Shown: positions 16,533 through 27,682, counted from the first letter of the stretch. The stretch is 64,000 nucleotides of DNA from Prochlorococcus sp. AG-402-A04 (GCA_003278045.1 QCHG01000001.1:62001-126000); one strand, 5' to 3'. Numbers and translations are program-made. Notes: generated from the letters alone by a model not told the origin.

Positions 16533-17561
16533 TTAATCAAAGATATTATTCTCTATACAGAATTTCTCTAATTCTTTATCATTAAACCAATCTTGGGGTT
16601 TTGTAAAAATTGAAGTTAGAAATTCCTCTCGAGAACCCTTTTTAGCTTTATATCCATATTCCCATCTGGCTAAAGGTGGTAAGGACATTAATATAGATTC
16701 AGTTCTGCCGTTTGTTTGTAGTCCAAAAATCGTTCCTCTATCCCAAACTAAATTGAATTCGACATATCTACCTCTTCGATATAACTGGAATTCTCTCTCC
16801 TTCGATGAATATGTTTGAGAAGCTCTATTCTCAATAATAGGCAAATATGAAGGGAGGAATGCCTGCCCACAGTTTTCCGCTAAAGAAAATAAATTATCCC
16901 AATTTAAATTAGATTTACTAATCCTTTGAGAAGCTTTTGATGCCTCTCCATTTTGATTATTTCCTCTATAAATCTTGTCTGAACCATCTTGATAATCATA
17001 AAAAATACCTCCTATGCCTCTAGATTCATTTCTATGTTTCAAGAAGAAATATTCATCACACCATGGTTTGAAAACTTTATGCAAATCTTTATCAACTTTC
17101 TCGCAAGCTTTTTTGTGCTCGTTATGAAAATTTCTTACATCAGTAAGATAAGGATAAAAGGGGGTTAAGTCTGCACCTCCTCCAAACCACCATACAGGAC
17201 CTGCTTCGAAATATCGATAATTCAGATGAACTGTAGGAATATATGGATTTTTAGGATGTAACACCATAGAAGTTCCCGTAGCAAACCATTCATGACCTTT
17301 TGCTTCGGGCCTTTGAGAGATTATAGATTGAGGTAATTCTTTCCCCTGTACTTCCGAGAAATTTACTCCTCCTTGCTCAAAAATAGAACCATTTTTCAAT
17401 ACTCTTGATCTTCCACCACCACCTTCTTCTCTTAGCCAGGATTCTTCTATAAATTTCCCTTTGCCATCTATATTCTCAAGCCCTGAACAAATTTTGTCTT
17501 GTAGTGTTAATAAGAGATTTTTAGTTTTTTCTCTCGAGTTTTTAGGAGGTTCTCTGAACAT
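16533..17561 (-). CDS. hemF: Oxygen-dependent coproporphyrinogen III oxidase
   Basis: The 342-residue protein has the HemF signature throughout: [41 protein letters not shown] and [16 protein letters not shown]. It performs the aerobic oxidative decarboxylation of coproporphyrinogen III to protoporphyrinogen IX in the cytosol, feeding both heme and chlorophyll. Length is typical. The start ATG has a strong AGGAGG-type sequence just upstream in transcript direction within TTTAGGAGG of the coding 5' end on the other strand, so the RBS itself is not obvious. It is divergent from mrp; an imperfect inverted repeat lies between them. Confidence 0.95.
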   Translation of the reverse strand: MFREPPKNSREKTKNLLLTLQDKICSGLENIDGKGKFIEESWLREEGGGGRSRVLKNGSIFEQGGVNFSEVQGKELPQSIISQRPEAKGHEWFATGTSMVLHPKNPYIPTVHLNYRYFEAGPVWWFGGGADLTPFYPYLTDVRNFHNEHKKACEKVDKDLHKVFKPWCDEYFFLKHRNESRGIGGIFYDYQDGSDKIYRGNNQNGEASKASQRISKSNLNWDNLFSLAENCGQAFLPSYLPIIENRASQTYSSKEREFQLYRRGRYVEFNLVWDRGTIFGLQTNGRTESILMSLPPLARWEYGYKAKKGSREEFLTSIFTKPQDWFNDKELEKFCIENNIFD

Positions 17562-17655
17562 GTATTTAGTAAATCTTAAAGAAAAAAATTTTTTGGTTAA
17601 TTATAAGTTTCCCTTTATAATTTCTCTTAGGGGGTCCTTATTGCCTATTATTTGA

Positions 17656-17694
17656 TAGTTCGACATAGTTCTTAATCTTTCAAACTGTCGACTA
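17656..17694. other. Imperfect inverted repeat between hemF and mrp
   Basis: TAGTTCGACA (17656-17665) can pair with TGTCGACTA (17686-17694) with a single bulged T, and GTT/AAC inside extends the stem past a second bulge. It lies 95 bases before the hemF start and 26 bases before the mrp start, where a shared regulatory site could sit. No known operator consensus is matched. Confidence 0.3.
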
Positions 17695-17719
17695 CCTCGT
17701 CAAAATATTTAAAAATTTA

Positions 17720-18790
17720 ATGACCACAATAGAAGATGCGAATTTTGCTTTACAAAAAGTTCTAGATGCTGGATCACAGAAAAATGTAATTGAATTAGCT
17801 TGGATTAAAAATGTAAGAGTAACTATACCGAGAGTAATCGTAACATTATCATTACCATCATTTGCAAATTCTCAGAGAGATAGAATTGTACAAGAGGTTA
17901 AAAAAGTACTACTAGATTTTAAAGATATTGATGATGTTCAAATAGAGATCGATAATAATCCCTCCCAAACAGAATCTAAAACTCAAAGTAATGCACCTGT
18001 TTTGCAGAAGATTGATGGAATTAAACATATCATAGCTGTTAGTAGTGGTAAAGGTGGAGTTGGGAAAAGTACCATTGCAGTTAATCTCGCTTGTTCTCTA
18101 GCTAAATTAGGCTTAAAAACTGGTTTGCTGGATGCGGATATATATGGACCTAACACTCCTTCAATGATGGGGGTCTCCGAACAGAATCCAAAGGTTACAG
18201 AAGGTAGTGGCAGTGATCAAAGGTTAATACCTATAAATAAGTATGGAATTTCATTGGTATCAATGGGTTTCCTTATAGAAGAAGGTCAGCCAGTTATATG
18301 GAGAGGACCAATGCTTAATAGTATTATCCGACAATTTTTGTACCAAGTTGAATGGAATAATCTTGATTTTTTGGTTATTGACTTGCCTCCCGGAACAGGA
18401 GATGCTCAAATATCCCTTTCTCAATCTGTTCCTATTTCTGGAGCTATTGTTGTCACTACTCCTCAACAGGTATCTTTGCAAGATGCAAGGAGAGGATTAG
18501 CAATGTTTAAACAACTCGGAGTGCGTTTACTGGGAATTGTAGAAAATATGTCAGTATTTATTCCGCCAGATATGCCAAGTAAAAAATATGAAATTTTTGG
18601 TAAAGGAGGCGGACAAACATTAGCTAAAGAAAATGATTTACCATTATTAGCCCAAATTCCTATTGAAATACCTCTCGTTGATCAAAGCAATAAAGGTGTA
18701 CCAATCGCAATAAGTCAGCCCAATAAAGAAAGTTCTATTGCATTTAGTAATTTAGCTCAATTAATTAAGGATCAATTTGTTGATAGATAA
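17720..18790 (+). CDS. mrp: Mrp/NBP35-type P-loop ATPase, iron-sulfur cluster carrier
   Basis: The 356-residue protein has an N-terminal DUF59/MIP18-like domain (about 1-75) and a deviant Walker A, SGKGGVGKST at 109-118, followed by LLDADIYGPNTPSM and DLPPGTGDAQISLSQ. This is the ApbC/Mrp architecture that carries Fe-S clusters. The C-terminal CxxC found in many Mrp proteins is absent: the equivalent region reads VENMSVFIPPDMP with no cysteines. That variant may be normal for cyanobacteria. The ATG is used. The rodA ATG lies three bases after the stop. Confidence 0.93.
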   Translation: MTTIEDANFALQKVLDAGSQKNVIELAWIKNVRVTIPRVIVTLSLPSFANSQRDRIVQEVKKVLLDFKDIDDVQIEIDNNPSQTESKTQSNAPVLQKIDGIKHIIAVSSGKGGVGKSTIAVNLACSLAKLGLKTGLLDADIYGPNTPSMMGVSEQNPKVTEGSGSDQRLIPINKYGISLVSMGFLIEEGQPVIWRGPMLNSIIRQFLYQVEWNNLDFLVIDLPPGTGDAQISLSQSVPISGAIVVTTPQQVSLQDARRGLAMFKQLGVRLLGIVENMSVFIPPDMPSKKYEIFGKGGGQTLAKENDLPLLAQIPIEIPLVDQSNKGVPIAISQPNKESSIAFSNLAQLIKDQFVDR

Positions 18791-18793
18791 TTG

Positions 18794-20062
18794 ATGTTTA
18801 GGAGAATTTCTTTATCAAATAAGAGAGGATTATTACCAAAAAAAGATAATTTTAATAGCGGTTTTTTATTTTCTCCATTACTTATAATTCCCCTGTTTTT
18901 AGTTATTATTTCTGGTTTATTAATAAAAAGCATTCAGGGTGATTTTTTAGTATCGAATTATTTAAGCCATATCCTAACTGGTTTTTTAGGTTATTTTTTA
19001 GCATTTTTTATTTCTTATATACCGTTAGAGAGACTTAGAAAGTATTTGGTTTCATTTTATTTATGTACTTTAATATCCTTATTACTAATTTATTTTTTTG
19101 GGATATCTGTTTCTGGTGCACAAAGATGGTTAAACTTGGGCATCTTTTCTTTTCAGCCTTCAGAAGTAGCTAAACTAAGTACTGTGTTAACTCTTGCTTT
19201 AGTACTCGACAGAAAAATAATTTTAACAATAAGAGATTTAGTATTGCCCTTATTAGTAGTATTTATTCCTTGGTTATTAATTTTTTTTCAGCCAGACTTA
19301 GGGACCTCTTTAGTTTTACTTGTTTTGACAGGTGTAATGTTCTATTGGTCGCAAATGCCAATTGAGTGGATTTTGATACTCGTGTTTTGTCTTTTCACTT
19401 CTATATTATATTTAACCTTGCCGGCTCTTCTTATTTTCTGGATTCCATTTATAGGATATCTTGCTTATAGATCTTCGAAAAAGAAAATTATTTTTTCTGC
19501 GATAACTATTTCGTTCCATTTATTAGTGGCAAAATTGACACCAATTTTGTGGCAATATGGCCTAAAAGAATATCAAAAAGATCGATTAGTTTTATTTTTA
19601 GATCCAAATAGAGATCCATTAGGTGGTGGATATCATTTGATACAGAGTCAAATTGCAATAGGTTCTGGAGGATTATTTGGGACTGGTTTGCTACAAGGTA
19701 AGCTGACTAATTTGCAATTTATTCCAGAACAACATACTGATTTTATATTCAGTGCTTTAGGCGAAGAATTGGGTTTTGTGGGGTGCATACTAGTTTTATT
19801 TTTGTTCTTTTTTTTGATTAAAAAACTGATTAATACAGCAACAATTGCTAGGACTAACTTTGAATCTCTGATTGTTATTGGAATAGCATCAACTTTTTTA
19901 TTCCAAATAATTATTAACTTATTCATGACTATTGGATTAGGACCAGTTACTGGAATTCCCCTTCCTTTTATGAGCTATGGTCGAACGTCATTGGTGACTA
20001 ACTTTATATCTATTGGGTTTGTTTTATCTATATTGAAACGTTCTAGATCACTAAGAAGTTGA
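18794..20062 (+). CDS. rodA: RodA/FtsW-type peptidoglycan glycosyltransferase (SEDS family)
   Basis: The protein (422 residues from the ATG at 18794; a TTG one codon earlier also fits) has about ten membrane segments. SEDS motifs are visible: GAQRWLNLG with FSFQPSEVAK, FFQPDLGTSL, a QSQIAIGSGGLFGTGL stretch, IPEQHTDFIFSALGEE, and TGIPLPFMSYG near the C-terminus. It polymerises lipid II for wall elongation together with a class B PBP. RodA and FtsW are hard to tell apart by sequence alone; length and the IPEQHTDFIF motif favour RodA. The stop overlaps the next ATG by one base (TGATG), suggesting translational coupling to the sensor kinase gene. Confidence 0.9.
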   Translation: MFRRISLSNKRGLLPKKDNFNSGFLFSPLLIIPLFLVIISGLLIKSIQGDFLVSNYLSHILTGFLGYFLAFFISYIPLERLRKYLVSFYLCTLISLLLIYFFGISVSGAQRWLNLGIFSFQPSEVAKLSTVLTLALVLDRKIILTIRDLVLPLLVVFIPWLLIFFQPDLGTSLVLLVLTGVMFYWSQMPIEWILILVFCLFTSILYLTLPALLIFWIPFIGYLAYRSSKKKIIFSAITISFHLLVAKLTPILWQYGLKEYQKDRLVLFLDPNRDPLGGGYHLIQSQIAIGSGGLFGTGLLQGKLTNLQFIPEQHTDFIFSALGEELGFVGCILVLFLFFFLIKKLINTATIARTNFESLIVIGIASTFLFQIIINLFMTIGLGPVTGIPLPFMSYGRTSLVTNFISIGFVLSILKRSRSLRS

Positions 20063-21426
20063 TGAAATCACAAATAACTATAAAAAAAATTCAAGACCTT
20101 TTGATTCAGGGAATTCAAACTATATATGTGGATGATGATACATCCAGAAGAATGTGGTGGGCTTCTTTAGAAGTTATTCAAAAAGATTTCCTATATCAGA
20201 ATTATAACCAGGGGGGAATTTGGGTCGCCTCTCCTTTGCCAGCTTTTAATGATAAAAAATTTTTAAATCAACTTCATGGATGGCTTTGGTCTCCAGAGGG
20301 GTTTCCATACTTTCAAAATGAGAATGCAGGTTTTTTACCAGTCAATAATTCAGATAAGATAAAAAAAGATTTTGATTTAGTTAGCAATTATAAAGTTTTA
20401 CATCTTAGTCAAGAAGATGGTTATGAACCTTTTTTGATGATAATCACCCCAAATTTTCAATGCATATTATCAATTGTTGGAGAAAAAGATAAGAAAATTC
20501 TATTTATGAAGTGTGATGAAGAAAGCCTAAAACTTGCAATTGAATTAATGCATGCAAAATTAAAACAAGAAAATTATGAGGAAGGAGTAAAATTTCGTAA
20601 TGCAATCAATAATTTAGGTAATCTTAATATTAATAATCAATTTGAACAATTATTTTGGCCAATATTATCAGCAAAATTAGCAAGTATTGTGCCAAACCAT
20701 AATATACAAAATTCTATAAAAAACGATGAAAAAAATGTGCAAATAACTGAAGCAAAATTATTACGTGCAATATCTCATGAAGTGAGGACGCCTTTGGCAA
20801 CAATAAGAACCCTCATAAGTTCTACTTTAAAAAAATATAAGATGGACGAATCAATGAAAAATCGTTTAATTCAAATAGATAATGAATGTAATGAACAAAT
20901 TGATAGGTTTGGTTTAATCTTTAATGCAGCAGAATTAGTGAGTAATGAAGTTCCGTCATTAAATAACTTGGCAAAAATTAATTTAGCCGAAATTTTTAAA
21001 AAGCTTGCTCCTTTATGGAATAAACAATTAAATCGGCGTGGGATTTCTTTAAAGATTGATATCCCCAATCAACTTCCGCAAATTTTGAGTGATTCTGAAA
21101 AATTGGAATTAATGTTAAGTGGATTAATTGATAAAAATACTAGAGGATTAAAAGAAGGTAGTACATTAATTTTAGAATTAAGACCGGCTGGTCAAAAGCT
21201 TAAACTTCAATTGAAAATACAAAAATTAGAAAGTAATCAAAAAGAAATTCTAAAAAAAGATTATGGTTCTGATATTGGTCCTGTTTTAAATTGGAACCCT
21301 CAAACAGGCAGTTTACAACTTAGTCAAAATGCTACTCAAAAGTTGTTAGCTAGTTTAGGAGGGCATGTCACAAAAAGACGTGATACAGGTTTGACAGTAT
21401 TTTTTCCAATTTCCGATTCAAAATAA
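20062..21426 (+). CDS. Atypical sensor histidine kinase
   Basis: The 454-residue soluble protein has an N-terminal sensory part (about 1-220) of no family I recognise and a HisKA dimerisation domain with ISHEVRTPLATIR, phospho-acceptor at about His239. The C-terminal ATPase region is degenerate: the N box position reads ELMLSGLIDKNTRG, no DxGxG (G1) is visible, and only a G2-like DTGLTVFFPI remains. There are no membrane segments. It may still be phosphorylated, act as a scaffold or signal without ATP hydrolysis. It is coupled to rodA by a one-base overlap, which hints at a link to cell elongation or simply compact packing. The start is the ATG at 20062. Confidence 0.8.
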   Translation: MKSQITIKKIQDLLIQGIQTIYVDDDTSRRMWWASLEVIQKDFLYQNYNQGGIWVASPLPAFNDKKFLNQLHGWLWSPEGFPYFQNENAGFLPVNNSDKIKKDFDLVSNYKVLHLSQEDGYEPFLMIITPNFQCILSIVGEKDKKILFMKCDEESLKLAIELMHAKLKQENYEEGVKFRNAINNLGNLNINNQFEQLFWPILSAKLASIVPNHNIQNSIKNDEKNVQITEAKLLRAISHEVRTPLATIRTLISSTLKKYKMDESMKNRLIQIDNECNEQIDRFGLIFNAAELVSNEVPSLNNLAKINLAEIFKKLAPLWNKQLNRRGISLKIDIPNQLPQILSDSEKLELMLSGLIDKNTRGLKEGSTLILELRPAGQKLKLQLKIQKLESNQKEILKKDYGSDIGPVLNWNPQTGSLQLSQNATQKLLASLGGHVTKRRDTGLTVFFPISDSK

Positions 21427-21537
21427 AATGAGAAACAAGTTTTCCATATATTAAATAATGTAGAAAATTTCTTGTAAAGTTCCAATTTTGCAAAATATGA
21501 ATGCTAATTTCTTATTAGAAATAACTCAAAATCAAGG

Positions 21538-21960
21538 ATGACTGAAACTTTAGTTGGTCAATTTCCAAAGCATATAGGAAGTACTGGGGGTTTATTAAAC
21601 TCAGCAGAAACCGAAGAAAAATATGCAATCGTATGGAAAAGTTCAAAGGAACAAGCATTTGAATTGCCCACAGGCGGAGCGGCTATTATGCACGAAGGTG
21701 ATAATTTGATGTACTTTGCAAGAAAAGAACAATGCCTTGCATTAGGGACACAATTAAGAGGCTTCAAACCGAGAATTGAAGATTTTAAAATCTACCGAAT
21801 ATTCCCAGGTGGCGATATTGAATTTTTACACCCAAAAGATGGTGTTTTCTCTGAGAAAGTAAATGAGGGCAGAGAGAAAGTAGGACATAATCCGAGAAGA
21901 ATAGGTGAAAATCCTAATCCAGCTGGTTTAAAATTTACAACTAAGAATACTTTTGATTAA
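21538..21960 (+). CDS. psaD: Photosystem I reaction centre subunit II
   Basis: The 140-residue protein is Psa[19 protein letters not shown] near the N-terminus, [25 protein letters not shown] and the basic C-terminal part [10 protein letters not shown]. It is a peripheral subunit on the cytosolic side of photosystem I and forms much of the ferredoxin-docking site. Length is normal. A TG-rich spacer of about 110 bases upstream probably holds the promoter; I did not find a clear HLR1 double repeat there. It is followed by trpE 59 bases on. Confidence 0.97.
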   Translation: MTETLVGQFPKHIGSTGGLLNSAETEEKYAIVWKSSKEQAFELPTGGAAIMHEGDNLMYFARKEQCLALGTQLRGFKPRIEDFKIYRIFPGGDIEFLHPKDGVFSEKVNEGREKVGHNPRRIGENPNPAGLKFTTKNTFD

Positions 21961-22019
21961 CTTCCTTAAAGTTGATATAAAAGAAGAAAATAATTATAAT
22001 TTGGGTTGACATTAGTAAT

Positions 22020-23540
22020 ATGATCAGCTCTCAAAAAGATAGTTTTTTAAAGGCTTACAAAGAAGGTAAAAATTTCATACCTATCACTCAAACTTGGCCA
22101 GCAGATTTAGAGACTCCATTATCGACTTGGTTAAAATTAACCTCAAAAGATTCCCATGGTGTTTTTCTTGAATCTGTTGAAGGTGGGGAAAATTTGGGTA
22201 GGTGGAGTATTGTTGCTACTAAACCTCTTTGGGAAGCCGTCTGTAATGGACAAGAAATAGTTAAAACTTGGAATAATGGTAAAACTGAAATACATAAAGG
22301 TGATCCTTTTGATATTTTAAGAAGTTGGACAAAGAAATATAAGTCAACCATGCTTGATGACTTACCATCAATTGGACAGTTATATGGCTCTTGGGGTTAT
22401 GAATTAATAAATCGAATAGAACCAAGTGTTCCAATAAATGAAATACCAGACAACAATATACCTTATGGTTCCTGGATGTTTTTTGATCAGTTAGTGATTT
22501 TTGATCAAATAAAAAGATGTATTACTGCAGTGGTTTATGCAGATACAACTTCTTCAGAAGATTTCTCGATTGAAGAGTTGTATCTAAACTCAATTTTAAA
22601 AATTCAAAAAACTAGAAATTTAATGAGAGTTCCTCTAAAAGAAAATGAGTTTTTAGATTGGAATGAAAATCAGAATCTGAATTTAGATCTAGAAAGTAAT
22701 TGGAAGAAAAAAGATTTTGAGGATGCAGTTCTTTCTGCAAAAGAATACATAAGAAAGGGAGATATCTTCCAAATAGTTATAAGTCAAAGATTCAAAACTC
22801 AAGTCAACAATGATCCTTTTGATTTATATAGAAGTTTGAGGATGGTTAATCCTTCTCCATATATGTCATTTTTTGATTTTGGCTCATGGTATCTGATTGG
22901 TTCCAGTCCTGAAGTAATGGTTAAAGCTGAAAAAAATAAAAATAGTCAGATTATTGCAAGCTTAAGACCAATAGCTGGCACGAGACCTAGAGGTATTGAT
23001 AATCAACAAGACTTGGAATTAGAAAAGGACTTATTAAAAGATCCAAAAGAGATAGCTGAGCATGTAATGCTAATTGATCTTGGAAGAAATGATCTTGGAA
23101 GAGTTTGTGAAATTGGTACTGTGAAGGTCAAGGATTTAATGGTTATCGAGAAATATTCACACGTTATGCATATAGTTAGTGAAGTTGAGGGAATCTTACA
23201 AAACAATGCTGATGTATGGGATTTACTAAAAGCATCTTTCCCCGCTGGGACAGTAACTGGTGCGCCAAAAATAAGAGCTATGCAATTGATTAAACACTTT
23301 GAAAAAGATGCTAGGGGACCTTATGCTGGTGTTTACGGATCTATTGATATCAATGGTGCACTTAATACGGCAATTACGATAAGAACTATGATAGTTAAAC
23401 CCTCAAGAGATGGGAAATATGACGTTTCCGTGCAAGCAGGAGCTGGAATAGTTGCTGATTCTTTTCCTGAAAATGAATATCAAGAGACGATAAATAAAGC
23501 TAAGGGGATATTTAAAGCATTAGCCTGTTTGGATAAATAA
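22020..23540 (+). CDS. trpE: Anthranilate synthase component I
   Basis: The 506-residue protein shows the chorismate-utilising signature: SLRPIAGTRPRG, LIDLGRNDLGRVCE, YSHVMHIVSEVEG and FPAGTVTGAPKIRAM. It converts chorismate plus ammonia or glutamine-derived ammonia to anthranilate, the first step of tryptophan synthesis. The N-terminal FLESVEGGENLGRWS matches the conserved tryptophan-feedback region (LES motif), so the enzyme is probably inhibited by tryptophan. The glutaminase partner trpG is not in the window. Its stop is directly followed by the gshA start. Confidence 0.95.
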   Translation: MISSQKDSFLKAYKEGKNFIPITQTWPADLETPLSTWLKLTSKDSHGVFLESVEGGENLGRWSIVATKPLWEAVCNGQEIVKTWNNGKTEIHKGDPFDILRSWTKKYKSTMLDDLPSIGQLYGSWGYELINRIEPSVPINEIPDNNIPYGSWMFFDQLVIFDQIKRCITAVVYADTTSSEDFSIEELYLNSILKIQKTRNLMRVPLKENEFLDWNENQNLNLDLESNWKKKDFEDAVLSAKEYIRKGDIFQIVISQRFKTQVNNDPFDLYRSLRMVNPSPYMSFFDFGSWYLIGSSPEVMVKAEKNKNSQIIASLRPIAGTRPRGIDNQQDLELEKDLLKDPKEIAEHVMLIDLGRNDLGRVCEIGTVKVKDLMVIEKYSHVMHIVSEVEGILQNNADVWDLLKASFPAGTVTGAPKIRAMQLIKHFEKDARGPYAGVYGSIDINGALNTAITIRTMIVKPSRDGKYDVSVQAGAGIVADSFPENEYQETINKAKGIFKALACLDK

Positions 23541-24659
23541 ATGAGCCAAAATAATCTTTATAAGGGTTTTGAGGTAGAACTTTTTACAGGTTCTTTAAAT
23601 TCTCATATAGGTGTTTCAGCTGAAATTGAGAAAGAATTCCCTGATTTTGTAAAAGAACCAGATAATAGAAACGTTGAATACATAACAACTCCTGAAAAAA
23701 ACTACGATTTTTTATATGAGAAATTAATAACTCCAAGAAAACAATTAAGACGATGGCTAAACAAAAAAGAGTTAACAATCATTCCTTCATCAACTCTTTG
23801 TTTTAAACACGATATTAAATTTCAAAGATCTGATATTGATAATATTTATCATCAATTCATACAAGATAATTATGGAACCTCTATTGCAACTTCAAGTGTA
23901 CACATAAACTTAGGAATAGATGATTTAGACCAGCTATTTGCGGCTATTAGACTGATAAGATCTGAGGCTGCTTTATATCTATCACTAAGTGCTAGTTCAC
24001 CTTTTTTAAATAATAAAATTACGAAGAATCATTCTCAGAGATGGATACAATTTCCAAAAACACCAAGTAAAGTGCCTTTTTTTATAAATCATAATTCTTA
24101 TATCGATTGGATAGAGGAAAATATAGCTAATAAAAATATGCAGAATATCCGTCATTTTTGGTCTTCAATTAGACCAAATGGTCCCCAAAGGCCTTTAATT
24201 CTTGATCGTTTGGAATTAAGAATTTGTGATTTTGTTTATGATATTAACTTGCTTTTAGGGATAACGGCCATGATAGAACTTAGGATTTTAAATCTTTTTG
24301 AAAATATAAATACTTTAGATCCTATGAAGGCCAGTTTTTTTTCTATTGATAAATTATCAGAAATATGTGATCAAAATGAAACTAATGCTGCTAAAGATAG
24401 TTTGAATTCAGAATTAATTCACTGGAAGGATGGCAAAAAAGTTATTTGTAGAGAGTGGATTCAAAACTTATTATCAGATTTGTCCTCAACAGCAGAGAAT
24501 TTTGGTATGAAACATCTTTTGAATCCTATCTATAAAGTCCTTGAAGAAGGTAATCAATCTATGAAATGGATTAATCAATATGAAAAAGGTTTTTCTATTG
24601 AGCAGATAATGAAAATTTCTATCGAAGATATGATTAGGAGTGAAGGCGCGAATGTTTGA
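23541..24659 (+). CDS. gshA: Glutamate--cysteine ligase, cyanobacterial type
   Basis: This 372-residue protein starts on the base after the trpE stop. Its N-terminus reads KGFEVELFTG, followed by EPDNRNVEYITTPEKNY, and the middle has SSVHINLGIDDLDQL and RPNGPQRPLILDRLELRICDFV. I recognise these as the cyanobacterial GCS2-like gamma-glutamylcysteine synthetase, first step of glutathione synthesis. The family differs from E. coli GshA, so length is the better check and fits. It is likely cotranscribed with trpE. The call is fairly confident from family memory rather than from catalytic-residue mapping. Confidence 0.85.
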   Translation: MSQNNLYKGFEVELFTGSLNSHIGVSAEIEKEFPDFVKEPDNRNVEYITTPEKNYDFLYEKLITPRKQLRRWLNKKELTIIPSSTLCFKHDIKFQRSDIDNIYHQFIQDNYGTSIATSSVHINLGIDDLDQLFAAIRLIRSEAALYLSLSASSPFLNNKITKNHSQRWIQFPKTPSKVPFFINHNSYIDWIEENIANKNMQNIRHFWSSIRPNGPQRPLILDRLELRICDFVYDINLLLGITAMIELRILNLFENINTLDPMKASFFSIDKLSEICDQNETNAAKDSLNSELIHWKDGKKVICREWIQNLLSDLSSTAENFGMKHLLNPIYKVLEEGNQSMKWINQYEKGFSIEQIMKISIEDMIRSEGANV

Positions 24660-24712
24660 TTATTTAAATAAACATTTGATCTGAACATTTTCAATTGTGA
24701 CATAATGATTAT

Positions 24713-27682
24713 ATGGAATCTTTTCGACAGATAAAAAATAATAACGTGGATCTGATAAGTAACAATGATCCACTTGATAAAAATCGTCTTTTAATAGAAG
24801 ATCTTTGGGAATCTGTACTCAGAGAAGAATGCCCAGATGATCAAGCAGAGAGACTGATACAGCTTAAAGAATTGAGTTATTCAAAACAAATTGATGGTGA
24901 TAGTTCAAAAACTTTTAAAAATGAAATAGTCGATATTGTTAATTCTATGGATTTAGCAGAATCCATTGCAGCAGCAAGAGCGTTTTCATTGTATTTTCAA
25001 CTCGTGAATATTTTGGAACAAAGAGTCGAGGAAGATAGATATATTCAGAGTTTTACCAATAAGGATGTTCAAAAATCGCCTGACAATCTTGATCCTTTTG
25101 CTCCAGCATTGGCTAGGCAAAATGCTCCAGTCACTTTCAGAGAATTATTTTACAGGCTGAGGAAATTAAATGTACCACCAGGGAAATTAGAAGAATTATT
25201 GCAGGAAATGGATATTCGTTTAGTTTTTACTGCACATCCGACTGAGATAGTAAGGCATACGATTAGACATAAGCAAACAAGAGTAGCAAATTTGTTAAAA
25301 AAAATACAGATTGAGCAATTTATAACAAAAGAAGAAAAAAATTCGCTAAAAACCCAATTAAAAGAGGAAGTAAGACTTTGGTGGAGAACGGACGAATTGC
25401 ATCAATTTAAACCATCAGTTTTAGACGAAGTAGATTATGCCTTACATTATTTTCAGCAAGTTTTATTTAATGCCATGCCTCAATTAAGGGGCAGGATCAC
25501 TGAAGCACTAACCGAAAATTATCCAGATGTTCAGTTGCCATCTGAATCTTTTTGTAACTTCGGCTCTTGGGTAGGCTCCGATAGGGACGGTAATCCATCG
25601 GTCACTCCTGAGATAACATGGAGAACTGCTTGCTATCAAAGGCAGTTGATGTTGGAAAGATATATTATTGCGACATCTAATCTTAGAGATCAGTTAAGTG
25701 TCTCGATGCAATGGAGTCAAGTCAGTTCTTCTCTATTAGAGTCACTCGAAATGGACAGGGTTAAGTTCCCTGAAATCTATGAAGCAAGGGCTACAAGGTA
25801 TAGATCAGAGCCTTACAGATTGAAATTAAGTTATATTTTAGAAAAATTACGGTTAACACAAGAAAGAAATAATTTATTAGCTGATAATGGGTGGAAATTT
25901 GACTTAGAGGGAGAAATTGATAACAAAAATCAAGATAAAGTTGAAAACTTATATTACAAGTCAGTCAACGAATTTACTTATGATCTCGAATTAATAAAAA
26001 ATAGCCTGATTAGTACAGATTTAACTTGTGAATCTGTCAACACTTTACTTACTCAGGTTCATATTTTTGGATTTTCTTTAGCAAGTTTAGATATTCGTCA
26101 AGAGAGTACAAGGCATAGTGACGCTATACAAGAGCTTACAAATTATCTTAATTTATCTGTTCAATATGACCAAATGTCTGAGGAAGAGAAAATTAAATGG
26201 CTCATAGACGAATTAAATACAAAAAGGCCTTTAATTCCGTCTGACGTTAACTGGACAAAAACTACAGAAGAAACCTTTTCAGTTTTTAAAATGGTTAAGA
26301 GACTACAGCAAGAATTTGGAAGTCGCATTTGCCATTCTTATGTAATTTCAATGAGTCATAGTGCATCTGATTTGCTTGAAGTTCTCTTACTGGCAAAAGA
26401 AATGGGACTTCTTGATCAAAATTCACAAAAGTCAAAATTATTAGTTATTCCCCTTTTTGAAACTGTAGAAGACCTTAAAAGAGCACCAGAAGTAATGGAA
26501 AAGTTGTTTAAATTAGATTTCTATAGATCATTATTGCCAAAAGTAGGAGAATCTTTTAAACCTCTGCAAGAATTAATGCTTGGATATTCTGATAGCAATA
26601 AAGATTCAGGTTTTGTTTCTAGTAATTGGGAAATTCACAGAGCTCAAATAGCCCTTCAAAATCTCTCAAGTAGAAATAACATATTGCTAAGACTTTTTCA
26701 TGGAAGAGGTGGTTCAGTAGGGAGAGGAGGAGGGCCAGCCTATCAGGCAATATTGGCTCAACCAAGCGGCACTTTAAAAGGGCGAATAAAAATAACAGAA
26801 CAAGGTGAAGTTTTAGCTTCAAAATATAGTCTTCCAGAACTGGCTTTGTACAATCTTGAGACTGTCACTACAGCAGTAATTCAGAATAGTTTGGTCAATA
26901 ATAGACTTGATGCTACTCCAGAATGGAATCAATTAATGTCTAGATTGGCAGAAACATCAAGGTCTCATTACAGAAAATTAGTGCATGAGAATCCTGATTT
27001 GTTAAATTTCTTTCAAGAGGTAACTCCAATAGAAGAAATAAGTAAATTACAAATATCTAGTAGGCCTGCTAGAAGAAAAAAAGGTGCAAAAGATTTATCA
27101 AGTTTAAGAGCTATTCCATGGGTATTTGGTTGGACACAAAGTAGATTTCTTTTGCCAAGTTGGTTTGGAGTCGGCACTGCATTGTCATCTGAATTAAATT
27201 CAGATCCACAACAAATTGAATTATTAAGAGTTCTGCATCAAAGATGGCCATTTTTTAGGATGCTTATATCTAAGGTAGAAATGACATTATCTAAGGTTGA
27301 TTTGGAAGTTGCTAAATATTATGTTGATACTCTTGGCAGTAAAGAAAATAAAGATTCTTTTGATGATATTTTTGAAGTAATCTCTAAAGAATATAATCTT
27401 ACAAAATCTTTAATACTTGAAATTACTTGTAAAAATAAGCTCCTAGAATCTGATAGAGATTTGAAATCATCAGTAAGCTTGAGAAATAAGACAATTATTC
27501 CATTAGGGTTTTTGCAGGTTTCACTTCTTAGAAGACTAAGAGATCAGACAAGACAACCTCCAATAAGCGAATTCATTATAGATAAAGATGAATCTAGAAG
27601 AGCTTATAGCAGAAGCGAACTATTGAGGGGAGCACTTTTAACTATAAATGGGATAGCAGCTGGTATGAGAAATACAGGTTGA
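24713..27682 (+). CDS. ppc: Phosphoenolpyruvate carboxylase
   Basis: At 989 residues, it carries the two PEPC signatures: [14 protein letters not shown] with the catalytic His, and [11 protein letters not shown] with the lysine active-site block. The glycine-rich [14 protein letters not shown] loop and the C-terminal MRNTG end are intact, so the enzyme is complete. It carboxylates PEP to oxaloacetate for anaplerosis and aspartate/C4 supply. Plant-like N-terminal phosphorylation Ser is not evident. The next gene follows after three bases. Confidence 0.98.
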   Translation: MESFRQIKNNNVDLISNNDPLDKNRLLIEDLWESVLREECPDDQAERLIQLKELSYSKQIDGDSSKTFKNEIVDIVNSMDLAESIAAARAFSLYFQLVNILEQRVEEDRYIQSFTNKDVQKSPDNLDPFAPALARQNAPVTFRELFYRLRKLNVPPGKLEELLQEMDIRLVFTAHPTEIVRHTIRHKQTRVANLLKKIQIEQFITKEEKNSLKTQLKEEVRLWWRTDELHQFKPSVLDEVDYALHYFQQVLFNAMPQLRGRITEALTENYPDVQLPSESFCNFGSWVGSDRDGNPSVTPEITWRTACYQRQLMLERYIIATSNLRDQLSVSMQWSQVSSSLLESLEMDRVKFPEIYEARATRYRSEPYRLKLSYILEKLRLTQERNNLLADNGWKFDLEGEIDNKNQDKVENLYYKSVNEFTYDLELIKNSLISTDLTCESVNTLLTQVHIFGFSLASLDIRQESTRHSDAIQELTNYLNLSVQYDQMSEEEKIKWLIDELNTKRPLIPSDVNWTKTTEETFSVFKMVKRLQQEFGSRICHSYVISMSHSASDLLEVLLLAKEMGLLDQNSQKSKLLVIPLFETVEDLKRAPEVMEKLFKLDFYRSLLPKVGESFKPLQELMLGYSDSNKDSGFVSSNWEIHRAQIALQNLSSRNNILLRLFHGRGGSVGRGGGPAYQAILAQPSGTLKGRIKITEQGEVLASKYSLPELALYNLETVTTAVIQNSLVNNRLDATPEWNQLMSRLAETSRSHYRKLVHENPDLLNFFQEVTPIEEISKLQISSRPARRKKGAKDLSSLRAIPWVFGWTQSRFLLPSWFGVGTALSSELNSDPQQIELLRVLHQRWPFFRMLISKVEMTLSKVDLEVAKYYVDTLGSKENKDSFDDIFEVISKEYNLTKSLILEITCKNKLLESDRDLKSSVSLRNKTIIPLGFLQVSLLRRLRDQTRQPPISEFIIDKDESRRAYSRSELLRGALLTINGIAAGMRNTG

